DNA from: Echinostoma caproni
Lineage: Eukaryota; Platyhelminthes; Trematoda; Plagiorchiida; Echinostomatidae
Length of the DNA: 55,852 nt
Reading direction: 5' to 3'
Assembly (NCBI GenBank): GCA_900618425.1
Contig: UZAN01039451.1
Location: 120,785 to 176,636 of the forward strand
The position numbers and the translations under genes were made by a program. Every line of letters begins with the position of its first letter. Within the stretch, counting starts at the first letter, position 1. The notes below the pieces were generated by a model. That model saw nothing but the letters and a program-made list of their open reading frames with translations, did no database searches and was not told where the DNA came from. Below, in pieces: positions 36,300 through 45,879 of this stretch.

Positions 36300-36425
36300 T
36301 GATTGCAGCAGAGAGATTTTGGGCAAGTTCCATTAGTCATGTTTGGAATACGATTGGCGGAGAGCACTCAGGAACAGCTAACATTTGTAATTCGTACCTT
36401 ACGATCTAATCTTTGACACATGGCA
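36300..36425 (+). pseudogene. Ty3/gypsy-like integrase C-terminal scrap
   Basis: One frame reads VPLVMFGIRLA (36327-36359) followed by FVIRTLRSNL. This matches, with correct spacing, the 'LPLVLLGIR.A' and 'LVYGTTLRLPG' blocks at the end of the gypsy integrase catalytic domain, which inserts the cDNA copy into the host genome. Upstream, the 'RTTAYHPQANG..ERFH' block could not be read. The scrap lies 26 kb from the gypsy reverse transcriptase and need not belong to the same insertion. Confidence 0.42.
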
Positions 36426-36429
36426 ACGC

Positions 36430-37600
36430 AATATTTACGCACAGAGCGCACCAAAGTTAATTGCACCGCATTCTCACAACAATTACATTTTTTTCAATAA
36501 ATTCATTTATGCTTTTACCCAAATGAACTGTTTCTTTATTCGTTGTTGTATAACTAACAAAATTATTTCGTTCGCCATTGATCGGTTTTCATTACCCTAC
36601 ATGCCACATTGTTTTTCATTTTCCGAGAGTATCTAGATCACCGAGACAGCTGAAATGAACAGGCGTAAACCATGGTTTACACCAAACTCGCTCAACTGTT
36701 GTAGTTTATTTTGTTTATGAGGCTTCTTTTTATCATCTAAATTGACATATTGTATTGTATTGTGATAGTGCTATGGAAAATATGTGCATATAATGTTGTC
36801 TTTATCGCGTGTGTTTTACAATATCTGTACCTTGCTGAATGATGAACCTACTATTCATAAACACCGAAAAGTCCAAAGGGCAATTTTTACCATTTTTACT
36901 TTGAAGTGGCCTTACTTACTTTAGTGTCAAGTCAACATTTTATTGAGGTTTTCTAAATTGATGTTATTCATATCCATATTAGCTTCGATTTGTATCGGCT
37001 GAACAACCTTCAATTTACGGGTACTAATTTCGCTTGCCTCTCCCCAATGAGAGAAGAGTGGTTATTTTTTGACTTCTTTCGTACTTGAAGGTTTTTTAGT
37101 TTGTGACTGTTGCTAACAGATACGATTAGTTGCACTCAATACGTCGAGTGTTGAACAACATCAGTGCCACCACTATAAATCGTGATCTTAGTGACTGATT
37201 AAGCTCAACACACAAAGGTAAAACTTGACTCTCAAAATACAATTGCATAATTTGGACTAATCTGCAGGGAGCTCGTTAGTCCCTGGTTTACTTTTGTAAT
37301 CATTTGTGGTGAATGGACAGTCCATTCTCATTAGTGCCCTAGCAACGACAAATAGTAGTGCCTAAGGTGCATCGTACGATAACAACAATAATTATCCGGG
37401 AATTTCAATGGATATGTGTGCTTCATACAGAGACTTCGAAGTTCATTTCATATTTCCGTGTTGAGCATCTTACATGGCTGCGTAAAACAGTTGCAAAAAA
37501 AAGAGATTTTATGTTGCATAGGTATCGCCGTTGGTCGAAAAATCACACTTATGCATATCACTTTGCGGAAGAAGAGTGAGTAATATGATCAAGGGCTAAA
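36430..37600. other. No gene recognised
   Basis: A+T-rich sequence. It contains a perfect 16-bp palindrome (36665-36680), about chance expectation. The 5' part of CR1-like element B may begin in the last 200 bp but could not be read. Confidence 0.4.
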
Positions 37601-37619
37601 TTGACCACAAGTATTAGTT

Positions 37620-38210
37620 GACTAACAGCACAACTTGGCTGACAACCAACATTCCGGACTCAGAATTACGCTAACTCAGCATGACACTGCTCAGACGCGC
37701 TTGACCTACAAGGGATGGTGATCTATAACTTCACTTTAGCAGCAAACTAGAATGTGAGTTAATTAATTATCCTGTTTGGGTTTCTGAGTCACCGTGGTGC
37801 AAAATGCGACTGTCGCAACGCGATATCTGCTTGATCGGCGGGGTGTACCGTTCTCCTTCTTCTACGTACTCAGACAACGAAACACTGTTGCAAACCATTT
37901 ATCATATGTTGTCACTGACGTTTATGCATGGCCTCAATGTGGGCGGCTTCAATTGTCAAAACCTGGCTAAATCAGTCAGCTCTCTGCAGCCGTTTGGGAG
38001 GAAACTCTCTCGAATTACTCAAATATATCCCATGTAACAATTCTGTGAAAGAGCCAACGAGGTTTGTAGTCAACCAGTCATCGTTGGTCTTAGACTTAAC
38101 GTTAGCTAACGAGGAATTAATCGTGAAGACTATTTCGACTACAACCCCATTATGGCGTATTAATCGTGCTGTATTGATGTTTGACCACATTTACAGTGCG
38201 TATTGACCGT
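37620..38210 (+). pseudogene. CR1-like endonuclease, element B, broken
   Basis: TWLTTNIPDSELR corresponds to the ETWL catalytic strand, with the Glu codon position changed. CLIGGVYRSPSSTYSDNETLL is very close to the family consensus. LNVGGFNC replaces 'IGDFN', losing the catalytic Asp. A +1 shift near 37985 moves into LVLDLTLANEELIV and LMFDHI, the C-terminal strands. The 'SDH' signature before LMFD reads INR. Two open frames, 37804-38037 and 37928-38206, are the two sides of that frameshift. Confidence 0.82.
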
Positions 38211-38339
38211 AACTGTATGGGTTAAATTCTGTATATTTGTTGATTACACCGATCGTAGGATTTTGAAAAATGACTTCTAATGAAATTTTACCCACGAACG
38301 GTAAGATCCTTTAGTATCCCGGTAAGAATGTAAGAATCA

Positions 38340-38800
38340 TCCCACAAAGATGGTGAAGGGTGAGACCAAGATCAAACACTTTGTCTACTCAACTTATCAA
38401 AAATCAGTGATTCGGAGTCGAACAAGGAAGTTAAGTTCGCAGAGGAATATGTCATGGAGAGCTTATAAACGATTTTCTTGCAACACAAATGGTATACCCA
38501 TTGTCTACTTCAAAACCACTGCATTAAATTCGAGCGAGAACACAAGTTTATGTACCAAGAAATACCGAGGAACAAGTTTATATCCAATACCATGTTGCTG
38601 TAGAAACACACGAATGCCTCCAGAAAAGTCAATTTTGACGTTTCAGTGCTATGATTGGCAGGGCTTGTCTAAGTCACAACAATGGAGGCAGCTGAACTGT
38701 GAAACTTCCATACTTCCAAGTTTTGACTAATTATGTGGACACCGGGCTACAACTACTTCTGTTACTTGAGGACATACCATACCCAATGCTTACTGCAATC
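38340..38800 (+). pseudogene. Linker between endonuclease and RT, element B
   Basis: A 126-codon frame (38350-38730) lies exactly between the two domains. It includes SRTRKLSSQRNMSWRAYKR, basic and similar in character to the 'R..R.L...RN..W..Y' segment that precedes the reverse transcriptase in CR1-like proteins. Assignment rests on position plus that segment. Confidence 0.55.
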
Positions 38801-39609
38801 GATTTTTCCTCAGAAATCATAGCATTGGAACTGCAGGCTTTGTAAAGCAATTCATCTCCGGGGATGGTTCGGATCCATCCGCAAATAGTTATCAATCTGT
38901 CGAGTAACATAGCTCAGCCGTTATGTAAAATATTCCAACAAATGATCGACAAAACTGTGCTCCCGCAATCATGGAAAAAGTAATAATTTCACATGCGAAC
39001 AAAAGTAGTTGTCGTACTGACCCAACTAACTACCGTACCATTACTCCCCTTTCCCCCGCCGTATTATCCAAAGACACGGAACCCATTGTTGCTGATAATG
39101 ATTCACTTGGAAAGGTACAACGTGTTATCCCCTGCTCAACATGAGTTTCGTCGCAGGCGATTGTGTACCATCAATCTGCTTCTGTTCCGAGAAGAGTAGA
39201 CAAAATCAGTTGTCACGGTAATACATTGGACTTATCCCATGCATTTAACCGAGTGAACCCCAAAATACTACTGAGGAAGCCACACAATTATGGCACTGGA
39301 TAGAATTTCTCGGACAACACATCAAGAAAGTTAGGGTTTCTGGGTCACCATCTGATCCTATGAGCGTAGCTCGAGGAGTTTTGTGCTTGGTCCACAAATG
39401 TATTTAATTTTCACAAACGATCTGACGGACTTTATGCGGCCATGAACGTTAATGCTTGCATATGATGCAAAATTATGGAAAACAGTGATGAAACCAGAGG
39501 GATCACAGGCACCTCAGAGAACACTCAATGCTGCTTCTCAGTGGTCGCCATTGAGTACACCTGAACAAACATGAATTGGCAATTGGGTTCAGTCATGGTA
39601 TGAGCCGGT

Positions 39610-39664
39610 TGGCGCAGTGGTAACGGACACACCTTCCATGCGGTGGGCCCGGAGTTCAAATCTC
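39610..39664 (+). promoter_or_regulatory. Internal Pol III promoter, SINE C
   Basis: A box TGGCGCAGTGG (39610-39620) fits TRGYNNARNNG closely. B box region GGAGTTCAAATCTC (39651-39664) matches GGTTCGANTCC apart from the CpG and one base. The spacing is tRNA-like. Confidence 0.65.
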
Positions 39665-39682
39665 GGACGGGACGGTGGATAT

Positions 39683-39727
39683 GGACTACTGATGAGCTGT
39701 AATCAGAGCAAAACTCGCATTTAGTGC
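39683..39727 (+). ncRNA. Hammerhead ribozyme, copy C (core-mutated)
   Basis: Stem I strands GGACTA and TAGTGC pair in five of six positions. The core CTGATGA is at 39689-39695. Stem II GCTGT-AATC-AGAGC has one mismatch. AAAA at 39710-39713 replaces GAAA (G12 to A, a CpG transition in GCGAAA). The triplet GTC is ATT (39719-39721), with stem III correspondingly lost. It is therefore not expected to cleave. Confidence 0.78.
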
Positions 39728-40264
39728 TTCCGAGTGTATGGTTGAATCGATGAACTGAGGATTGTGCGTGAATTATGAGGTCCAAAGAATAGTCAGTTCA
39801 AATCAATACAAAAATATCAAGGTTTGATCGAAAATGACATTGAATATAATGCATCAAATGCCATGGTCGTATCTCTTCGCCAAAATCTCGGTCTCCGTAC
39901 TTACTGGGATGTCAACAACCTCCGTATGCCTCGAATGAGAAGAATCTTATACTATTTTTCAAAACGACTTAAGCTGTTCTTTAAAAGGCTCCTGGATTTC
40001 GTACACCGCTGCAAGACATGTTGGTTCGCTTAAGCGGGCACTTGGCGAAATCGAACCTAAGCTGCTTCCATGTTTGTTGTAAGCCTAACTGAGACCTCAT
40101 ATAGAGCATTTCATTCAAGTTTGGAAGCCATGGCTGAAAGGCGGTCGTAGGATTCTGGAACATCAACAAATAATGGCCACCGAGGTGGCCAATGAACTGC
40201 ATTCCAAGTATTATGTGGACAAACAGGAGATTTTTAGTATTGTACCCAACACAGTACTGACAAT

Positions 40265-42145
40265 TTCGAGGTTATTTGGTTTTGGTGTATCAAATAATGC
40301 AGAAACGTGATCACCCATGTCGTTCACCACCCTCCTTGTTACCCAACCTTCACCTCAGGGTCACTTATTTAAACTAGTGCTCCAAAGCTGTCAACTAGAA
40401 AGCTAGTTTCATTGATTTGCCCTCTCAGTATGACATATTTGGAATTCTCTACCAACTCGCGTTGTTTCTGCCCCCCAAACTGGATGATAAATTGTGAAGT
40501 CTTAAATTTCGGCATCCATAGCAGTGCACGATACAACAAAAATATGTGTGAAAAACCCTACAGAACGAGAAGAAGAACTGCTTGTATTTCTCATAATAGA
40601 AGTTGACGTTCACTTTCACTTTGATAAACCTTGGGAGCTGCTGAAATTTGGTCAGTGCAATGCGTTCGTCAGGTGAACTGGTAGCTTGAATCGTTTTGCA
40701 ATTTCCTTAGGTGCCAAACCAATATAAGCAAAGTGGATCAGCTTTACGCATGATACGCTGACACCCTTTTATGATCAAATCTATGGAGTACATCATCAGA
40801 AACCATTTTGAGTACGGCGAGTTCCTGACTCACATGGAGCTGCACGACCTCATCCGGATGCAGTTTGCTTGAAGATAAAGAGTACTTTCCCGAGCTGAAC
40901 TAACCTGTGATCTGGTTTTTGTTATAAAAGAAATATTAGCGGAAAAATTACCGAAAACGTACTACTGTCATAGTACAACGTCTGTTAACCCTGATGACGA
41001 TTGACTTATTTTGTAACATACGTACTTGCATCATTCTCTTGCTATGTGGCACTCATGGGAAGTTGGGTTTTCCAATGTTTTCCCATCAATAGAACACTGA
41101 TAAACTGGGACTTCTCACTGTCCAAATTTCATTGTAACAACCATGGGCTCAGTCTATTGTGTTTTATTGGTGCATTCTACTTTGTGAGTCATGTGTTAAT
41201 TTTAATGTCTCACTCAAGTCATGATTATTACCGTCGGTGCTGATGTCTATCAACGCTGGCCAAACCGAATTTACCGATCGGTTTCGACATGTTCCGCCTG
41301 CAGCAAAAATGAAAGACGAAGAGTGCAGTGTTATAATATCAATCAGAGGATATTATAAAATGTTTAAATTACTTCGGTACCTGACGCTTACATGAGTCGG
41401 TATTTAAATTTTAGTTAAATTAAACAGTGGGTAATTATAAAAAATAAGAAGTAACAAAACATTATTTTCTTCGATCATATTTAATTTATCACAAATATCC
41501 CTATTGGTTATTTATATTTAATAAAATAGACTACTACGAACTAAAAAATATGTTTCTGTTTCTGGTATTTACCAGTTTTTTCGAATGCCGTTCTTTGAGG
41601 TTGACCCTGTGGTGCTCAGTTCGTGGTGGATGGGGCAAACAAAAGCAGCAGTCACTCTATCTGTCAATGGGCGCTCTTGATTTTTCCCGGATAACGGTTT
41701 CCACCAACAGATTAAATACACGAAATTAACCAAGAAAGAACTAGCTTAGTCGTAACACCGGTTTATTAGCAGATCTGATGATGCTCATTTCTGTTTCGGA
41801 GGTGTTTATGACACTCACTTGTAATGATCATCGAATTCAGCAGTCAACCCAGCAGCAGTTTGTATCTCCTTTCGTTAGATTGAATGCATTCTCAGAGTCA
41901 ATAACGGCATGCAACAATCATCAAAACCATGATAACGACGTTTGTCAGAATTCAATCTTCAGTGTGCTCAAAACGTCAAGTCCAAACTTAATACAGTCAA
42001 CCTCCAGATTGATCGATTTGACGGCTGAATCAAAATGAGCGGAGTCCATTGCAACAAGACGTCACTACATGGGCAACTCTCATGCACTGACTATTGCACG
42101 AAAGTATTTCAGTAGTCGACCTTGTAATTCCAGCACAACAATCGG
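40265..42145. other. No gene recognised
   Basis: This follows the readable end of element B. The 3' untranslated part of that element may extend to about 40400. Frames at 41001-41243 and 41778-42038 show no motif. The latter precedes the Harbinger-like remnant on the same strand and could hold its unreadable N-terminal half. Confidence 0.4.
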
Positions 42146-42149
42146 TTAT

Positions 42150-42430
42150 GCTCTAGGATACTCTTGGACATTCGAGGGCTTCCTACCCCTATTATGATTA
42201 TACCAGCCTGCCTTCAACACAGAGCTAAGAAAATCTTGAGAAGTGGTCACTGGGTTGCCAGTTTTATCCTGCCGCTTTCCAATCACAATCTTCACAAAAG
42301 TAAACAAGATTCTGATTCCTCCCCAAATTACACCATCCTGTTTAATTTTACATAACATAATACATCACCTAGCCGATGGTCACCTACACGATATACAGGA
42401 AAACTATGAATCCTTGTCAATAGTTGTTGA
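42150..42430 (+). pseudogene. PIF/Harbinger-like transposase remnant
   Basis: One frame, with two stops, carries LGYSWTFEGFLPLL (42153-42194) where DDE Harbinger transposases have 'LGDSGY....FLL.P'. Next comes FNTELRKS..VVTGLPVLSCRFP, in place of 'YN..H...R..VE..FGVLK.RFR'. Finally CLILHNIIHHLADG (42339-42380) stands in place of 'ACCVLHNIC'. The order is right, and the 65-residue distance between the first and last blocks is slightly short of the family. The catalytic Asp of LGDS is Tyr. These enzymes cut and paste DNA transposons. This is the only DNA-transposon trace I found; no terminal inverted repeats were located. Confidence 0.48.
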
Positions 42431-42439
42431 CCCTCAATC

Positions 42440-43695
42440 GCTGGTTATCAATGTTAAGATGAGCTTATTCACTGTCATACTAAATGGCCGAACCTGAAAT
42501 GGAGTAGATACTTGTGTCTCATTGTTTCACGCTAGTTTAATCAAAGAAATTGACGTAAGCATATATATATGTTTTAATCAGCAATCCACACGGGGCGCCA
42601 AATATTATATTTCCCATCAAATAAAGATGGATTCCCTGTGCGCAATGTCTAATCAATTAGGTAGTTTTGATGTAGCACTTTTGAATGCTTATAAGGTTCT
42701 AATAATTATTTTTTCAGTTTGTTGAGGATATATTCTTGGAGTGGTTTGCCGTTGGGTCAGTAAATGCGACTAGAAGTGGGGAAATGAGGCTACTCTACTG
42801 TTTTCAGCTTCTAATCGCGACGTTGCCAATGAAGCAGAGCGGGTAAACGTCAGTTATACCGTATTATTATGTACACACTGAGTTGGGTCACAGGTTTGTA
42901 ACTAAAGAGGGATAAGATGTGGCGAATTGAATGAGAATTACCTCGCTGAACGTTACATTCACAGAAGGAGTCATACATCAGCTTGAAATACGCAAAAATG
43001 AGTGATGATGAACGAGAACAATGCTGGAATACTGTGTAACCAAATGTAACCAGTGAAACTGCAATTAACTCGATACAATCTCTCCTGTATTGGTTGGCGC
43101 CTAATTCTGCCTTTTTCGAAAGCCACTCGTCCTTTGTAACGATATGCCTATAGTCTACTACACACTCTGCAAATACTGCAGTAAAGCAACTCAAGAAAAA
43201 TCAAGAACAAAATTATGTAGGTCAGAACTCAAAGAGTTGTCAAGTGATTTCTTTTCCGGGTATTCATTTTTCTTTTTAAAGTTATTGTTTTAGAATTAAC
43301 TCATTTAGTGTTTATAGTTATCATACCCTAAATATGGATACTCTGATCCGGGGGGATTGTTCATTCAAGAGAGATTCGGTACATGATACCTGTGAATAAA
43401 TCATTCGCGACCAGACTTGCAATATTTGTTGCTTCTGTCAGCGCTGTAATAAATCGAATGCTGTGTCACCTTTGATTTCCAACTTCACTTATAATATATC
43501 AGATATTGCCGGTGATTATCATTTAAAGAGCCGATTGGTTTAAATTAATTTATTGCATGATTTCCAAAAACTAATTCGTCTTCATAAATAGAAGGTATCG
43601 GTACCATTTTCCTCACGTACGGCCACCTAGAGTTAGCTATCAGACGAAACCATTCACCAAATACTGAAAATACCTACTTGGAATGCAAACCACTC
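42440..43695. other. No gene recognised
   Basis: A+T-rich sequence. The longest frame, 42850-43194 on the minus strand (114 codons), has no motif and is within chance length. Confidence 0.4.
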
Positions 43696-43699
43696 ATCC

Positions 43700-43815
43700 G
43701 TACCATTGGTTAGATTGTGATAACCGTTAGGATGCATAAGGTAGCCGTTACATTCCTGTTGGGATTCGTGAGCAGTGCGTGAACATTTGAAACCAAAACT
43801 GAATTCGAATGGCGA
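43700..43815 (-). mobile_element. Hammerhead SINE of second subtype, copy E (very decayed)
   Basis: On the minus strand: a B-box-like ATTCGAATTCA (near 43800), ACGCACTG, CTCACGA for CTGACGA (43766-43772), ATCCCAACAGGAAT in the stem II position, GTAAC for GAAAC, and GGCTACC for GGCTGTC. It aligns with copy D through CCTGTT.GGGA.TCGT.AGCAGTGCGT on the plus strand. The core G is changed and stem II is imperfect, so no ribozyme activity is expected. An (AT)n run follows at 43837. Confidence 0.55.
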
Positions 43816-43836
43816 ACTTTCTGGATGGGATTAAAC

Positions 43837-43854
43837 ATATATATATATATATAT
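43837..43854. repeat. (AT)9 microsatellite
   Basis: Nine uninterrupted AT units next to SINE copy E. Confidence 0.9.
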
Positions 43855-43859
43855 CCAAC

Positions 43860-44800
43860 AGCTACGTGATTGGCGATACACATCTTGAATAGATATTTTT
43901 ACTAAATTAATAATTTATGTTCAGATTTATTTACTCGGTTTTCAAAGGCACCGGTACCTTTTTCGACCACTATAAATGGTTTTACCTCAAATGCAACGAA
44001 TTTTGTCCTTTGGAAAATCAACGAACTTCCCAAACGTCACCCTCTCCCGATTGAAGACCATGGATAGTGAATGGAGTTTGCACCAATCCGAATCTCATAA
44101 CAAACATGAACCTTCAAAAGAACCAGACAGGATCTTTCAATTTTTGGTTTTTTCAAGGGTCATCATCTCAATAGACGCACTTAGGTTAAAATCCATACAC
44201 AGGCTCGCCTGAATGTTTCATACACTAATTTCCTACAATCCACGTCACTGAGGCCACATTCAATGCTCACATGTTGATTTGATACAGGCCGACCAATCTG
44301 ATTCAGCTTTGCGAAAATCATCATGAACTGGACTAGTAGGATGAGTTCAACTTACTCATAGGTATACCAGTTCATAGTTGGAGGCTAAAAGACAGCTTCA
44401 CTTATAAAAAGGCGCTGTTTCATTCTATTAGTTAGTCTTCTAATAATAAGCGATAATTATGACGTCCATTCAGTAATTTCTTTAGTTGATCATTCCTTCT
44501 ATAGATATATCTAAAGATTCGGTGATATCATTTGTGTTCTGTCTATGTGGATCACAAAATGAAAAATCCTTGTTTTGCATCCTCTTCTTTCTTTCCTTCA
44601 GGAAATAAATGAGTCTGTGACAAACGGGGCTGGATTCCCGTCATATACCACTTTGGTAGCGGCTATCTGCGGAATGATTTCTATGTGCGAATGAGGAACT
44701 CATGAAATTGATGGTTTTGTGATTAAATCAGTTCCTGTTATAGTAACAATGATGACAGTTTTGTAAACAACGGTGTCGATTGTTGTTTTTGTAGCTCTAG
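43860..44800. other. No gene recognised
   Basis: A 78-codon frame (43976-44212) starts within A+T-rich sequence and shows no motif. A stretch near 44625-44650 (GGGCTGGATTCCCGTC) looks faintly like a tRNA B-box region but has no partner A box. Confidence 0.4.
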
Positions 44801-44807
44801 CAGTATA

Positions 44808-45181
44808 ACTTGATATTCAGTTTTTCGCCGAGCTTGGCAAACGTTTGCAAACATTTCATCACCAATCGAGATGAAATTCTCAATGCAGTAACTGGGTGAG
44901 CGCTTACGAGTGTCCTTTTCGTTATATAGGTCGTCGAGTTGTGTAGAGACTTGGCGTTGCCTGATTGGCTAATGTTTGTTCGCCTTGTGCCGATAGGGGA
45001 TGAGGTGGACGCGAACATTCTGACGGCTGGTGGTTGATCGATATCTAAGCGCAACTGTTGTCACGTCTGACACGACACTAGTAAGCGCTCACCTAGTTAC
45101 CGCATTGAGAATGTCAGCTCGAATGGTGATGAAACGTTTGCAATACAATTGCCGAGCTCGGTGAACAGCTGAACATCAAGT
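44808..45181. repeat. Foldback element, about 107-bp arms, 159-bp spacer
   Basis: The left arm 44808-44914 and right arm 45074-45181 are inverted copies (about 85 per cent by eye). Shared landmarks are ACTTGAT(A/G)TTCAG at the outer end, CCGAGCT(T/C)GGCAA, TTGCAAAC(A/G)TTTCATCACCA, ATTCTCAATGC(A/G)GTAACT and GGTGAGCGCTTAC.AGTGTC at the inner end. The spacer has no recognised coding content. The structure resembles a foldback transposon or two copies of a repeat inserted in opposite orientation. No target-site duplication was confirmed. Confidence 0.82.
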
Positions 45182-45439
45182 AACAATGATGTTCATTTTG
45201 GGAAATAACAACGGTCTTTTAAGTGAATACTTGTTGATCAGATAGACTTGTTTTGCATAAAAATGTGCGTCAAAATGGCTATTAAGCTCTTTTCTCTGAA
45301 ATATTGCTTTCTTATTATGTTTTCACTTAAGCTTCCACAACAATGCACCCCGAATCTTGCATATTACGTAGTTCACCAAATGAGCAACTATTGGTGATTG
45401 ATTCCACTGAAAATGGACTAGTGTTTGAAGCTTTTTATT

Positions 45440-45600
45440 GCGATTGGAATGTTTACGATAGCCAACAAAGAGCGCTGGACAGCTATTCCGTCCTGTTTGG
45501 GACTCGTCAGCAGTGCGTACGTGTTGTGCCCTTGTTAGGACTCCGAATATTCACCATCTAAATATCGTTTGAAGCATTTTAAAATGTTTTAGTAGCTACT
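45440..45600 (-). mobile_element. Hammerhead SINE of second subtype, copy D
   Basis: The minus strand shows a B-box-like TTCGGAGTCC (45541-45550 region), then ACGTACGCACTG, the hammerhead module (45472-45516) and a GCTCTTTGTTGG tail. The stem II sequence GTCC-CAAACA-GGAC is nearly the textbook Schistosoma form (loop CAAATA), unlike the GCTCT/AGAGC stem of copies A-C. A 72-codon plus-strand frame at 45343-45561, with a plausible splice acceptor, is a shadow of this SINE and should not be called a gene. The ends are uncertain. Confidence 0.68.
45472..45516 (-). ncRNA. Hammerhead ribozyme, copy D (core-mutated)
   Basis: Minus strand: stem I GCACTG; core CTGACGA (45504-45510), allowed because position 7 is free; a perfect stem II GTCC-CAAACA-GGAC (45490-45503); GGAA for GAAA; stem III region TAGCTGTC with triplet GTC (45478-45480); and stem I return CAGCGC, one mismatch. 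The A13 to G change and the weakened stem III make cleavage unlikely. It is still the copy closest to the published Schistosoma hammerhead in its stem II. Confidence 0.72.
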
Positions 45601-45846
45601 GGTACTTTCCCGCTAGTGCTTTCACCAATACTGTCAACGAGCATATCCAGAAGACAAGTAAGTAAGAGTAAGTGTTAATTTAGCAAAACCTCTGGGGATA
45701 CTACGGGTAACTTGATGACCTTGGAACAATCACGTCACGTGGTTTATTTTGTTATTGCCTTCATTGAATAATGCTCGTAGCACGTGTTAATTACAGTTAA
45801 AAAAACCTGTTACATATTTACTATTTTTGAGCTGTGAAATAGGTCA

Positions 45847-45879
45847 AATGTAAAAATGATTGATAATCATTTTTACATT
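45847..45879. repeat. Perfect 15-bp hairpin with 3-nt loop
   Basis: AATGTAAAAATGATT and its exact reverse complement AATCATTTTTACATT flank GAT. A perfect 15-bp stem is not expected by chance in a window this size. It is A+T-rich and able to extrude as a cruciform. Function unknown. Confidence 0.9.

Larger units (their letters stand above)
39557..39805 (+). mobile_element. Hammerhead-bearing tRNA SINE, copy C (nested)
   Basis: It begins with ACACCTGAACAAACAT (39557-39572), identical to 25174-25189 in copy B. The head follows (GAATTGGCAATTGGGTTCAG, TGAGCCGGTTGGCGCAGTGG), then the hammerhead (39683-39727) and a tail GGTTGAATCGATGAACTGAGG ... TTCAAATCAATACAA, whose end resembles that of copy A. 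It has the least drifted Pol III boxes. It lacks the longer 5' extension shared by A and B. Flanking sequence is CR1-like reverse transcriptase on both sides, so the insertion is younger than element B. No clear target-site duplication was found. Confidence 0.85.
38830..40235 (+). pseudogene. CR1-like reverse transcriptase, element B, split by a SINE
   Basis: The first part runs from 38840 (IAQPLCKIFQQMID, LPQSWKK) through TDPTNYR, QHEFRRRRLCTINLLLF (about 39140-39190), LTDFM and AYDAKLW (catalytic FADD replaced by AYDA). It continues to LNAASQW near 39520. SINE C then interrupts. The domain resumes with AARHVGSLKRALGEIEPKLL (about 39995-40060), RPHIEHFIQVWKPWLKGG and RRILEHQQIMATEV. Frameshifts and stops are common. 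The order shows one ancestral open frame cut by a later insertion. Confidence 0.83.
37600..40260 (+). mobile_element. Decayed CR1-like non-LTR retrotransposon, element B
   Basis: Endonuclease and reverse transcriptase are colinear on the plus strand. Landmarks are TWLTTNIPDSELR (37633-37671), GGVYRSPSST (37837-37866), VGGFNC for IGDFNC (about 37941-37959), RTDPTNYR (39012-39035), LERYNVLSPAQHEFRR (about 39100-39150), LGPQMYLIFTNDL (about 39390-39425), AYDAKLW (39458-39478), and the C-terminal LRPHIEHFIQVWKPWL (about 40089-40137). It differs in sequence from element A (for example DIPDSELR and YRSPSS blocks), so it is a separate family. SINE copy C sits inside it at 39557-39805. Confidence 0.85.

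Noticed and set aside
36665..36680. Perfect 16-bp palindrome GTAAACCATGGTTTAC
   Set aside because: About one such palindrome is expected by chance in a window of this length, and nothing around it adds support.
45343..45561. 72-codon frame with a good upstream splice acceptor and a GTACGT donor-like site
   Set aside because: The reverse strand of the same bases is the hammerhead SINE copy D, including its stem II and B box. That explains the sequence better than an exon.
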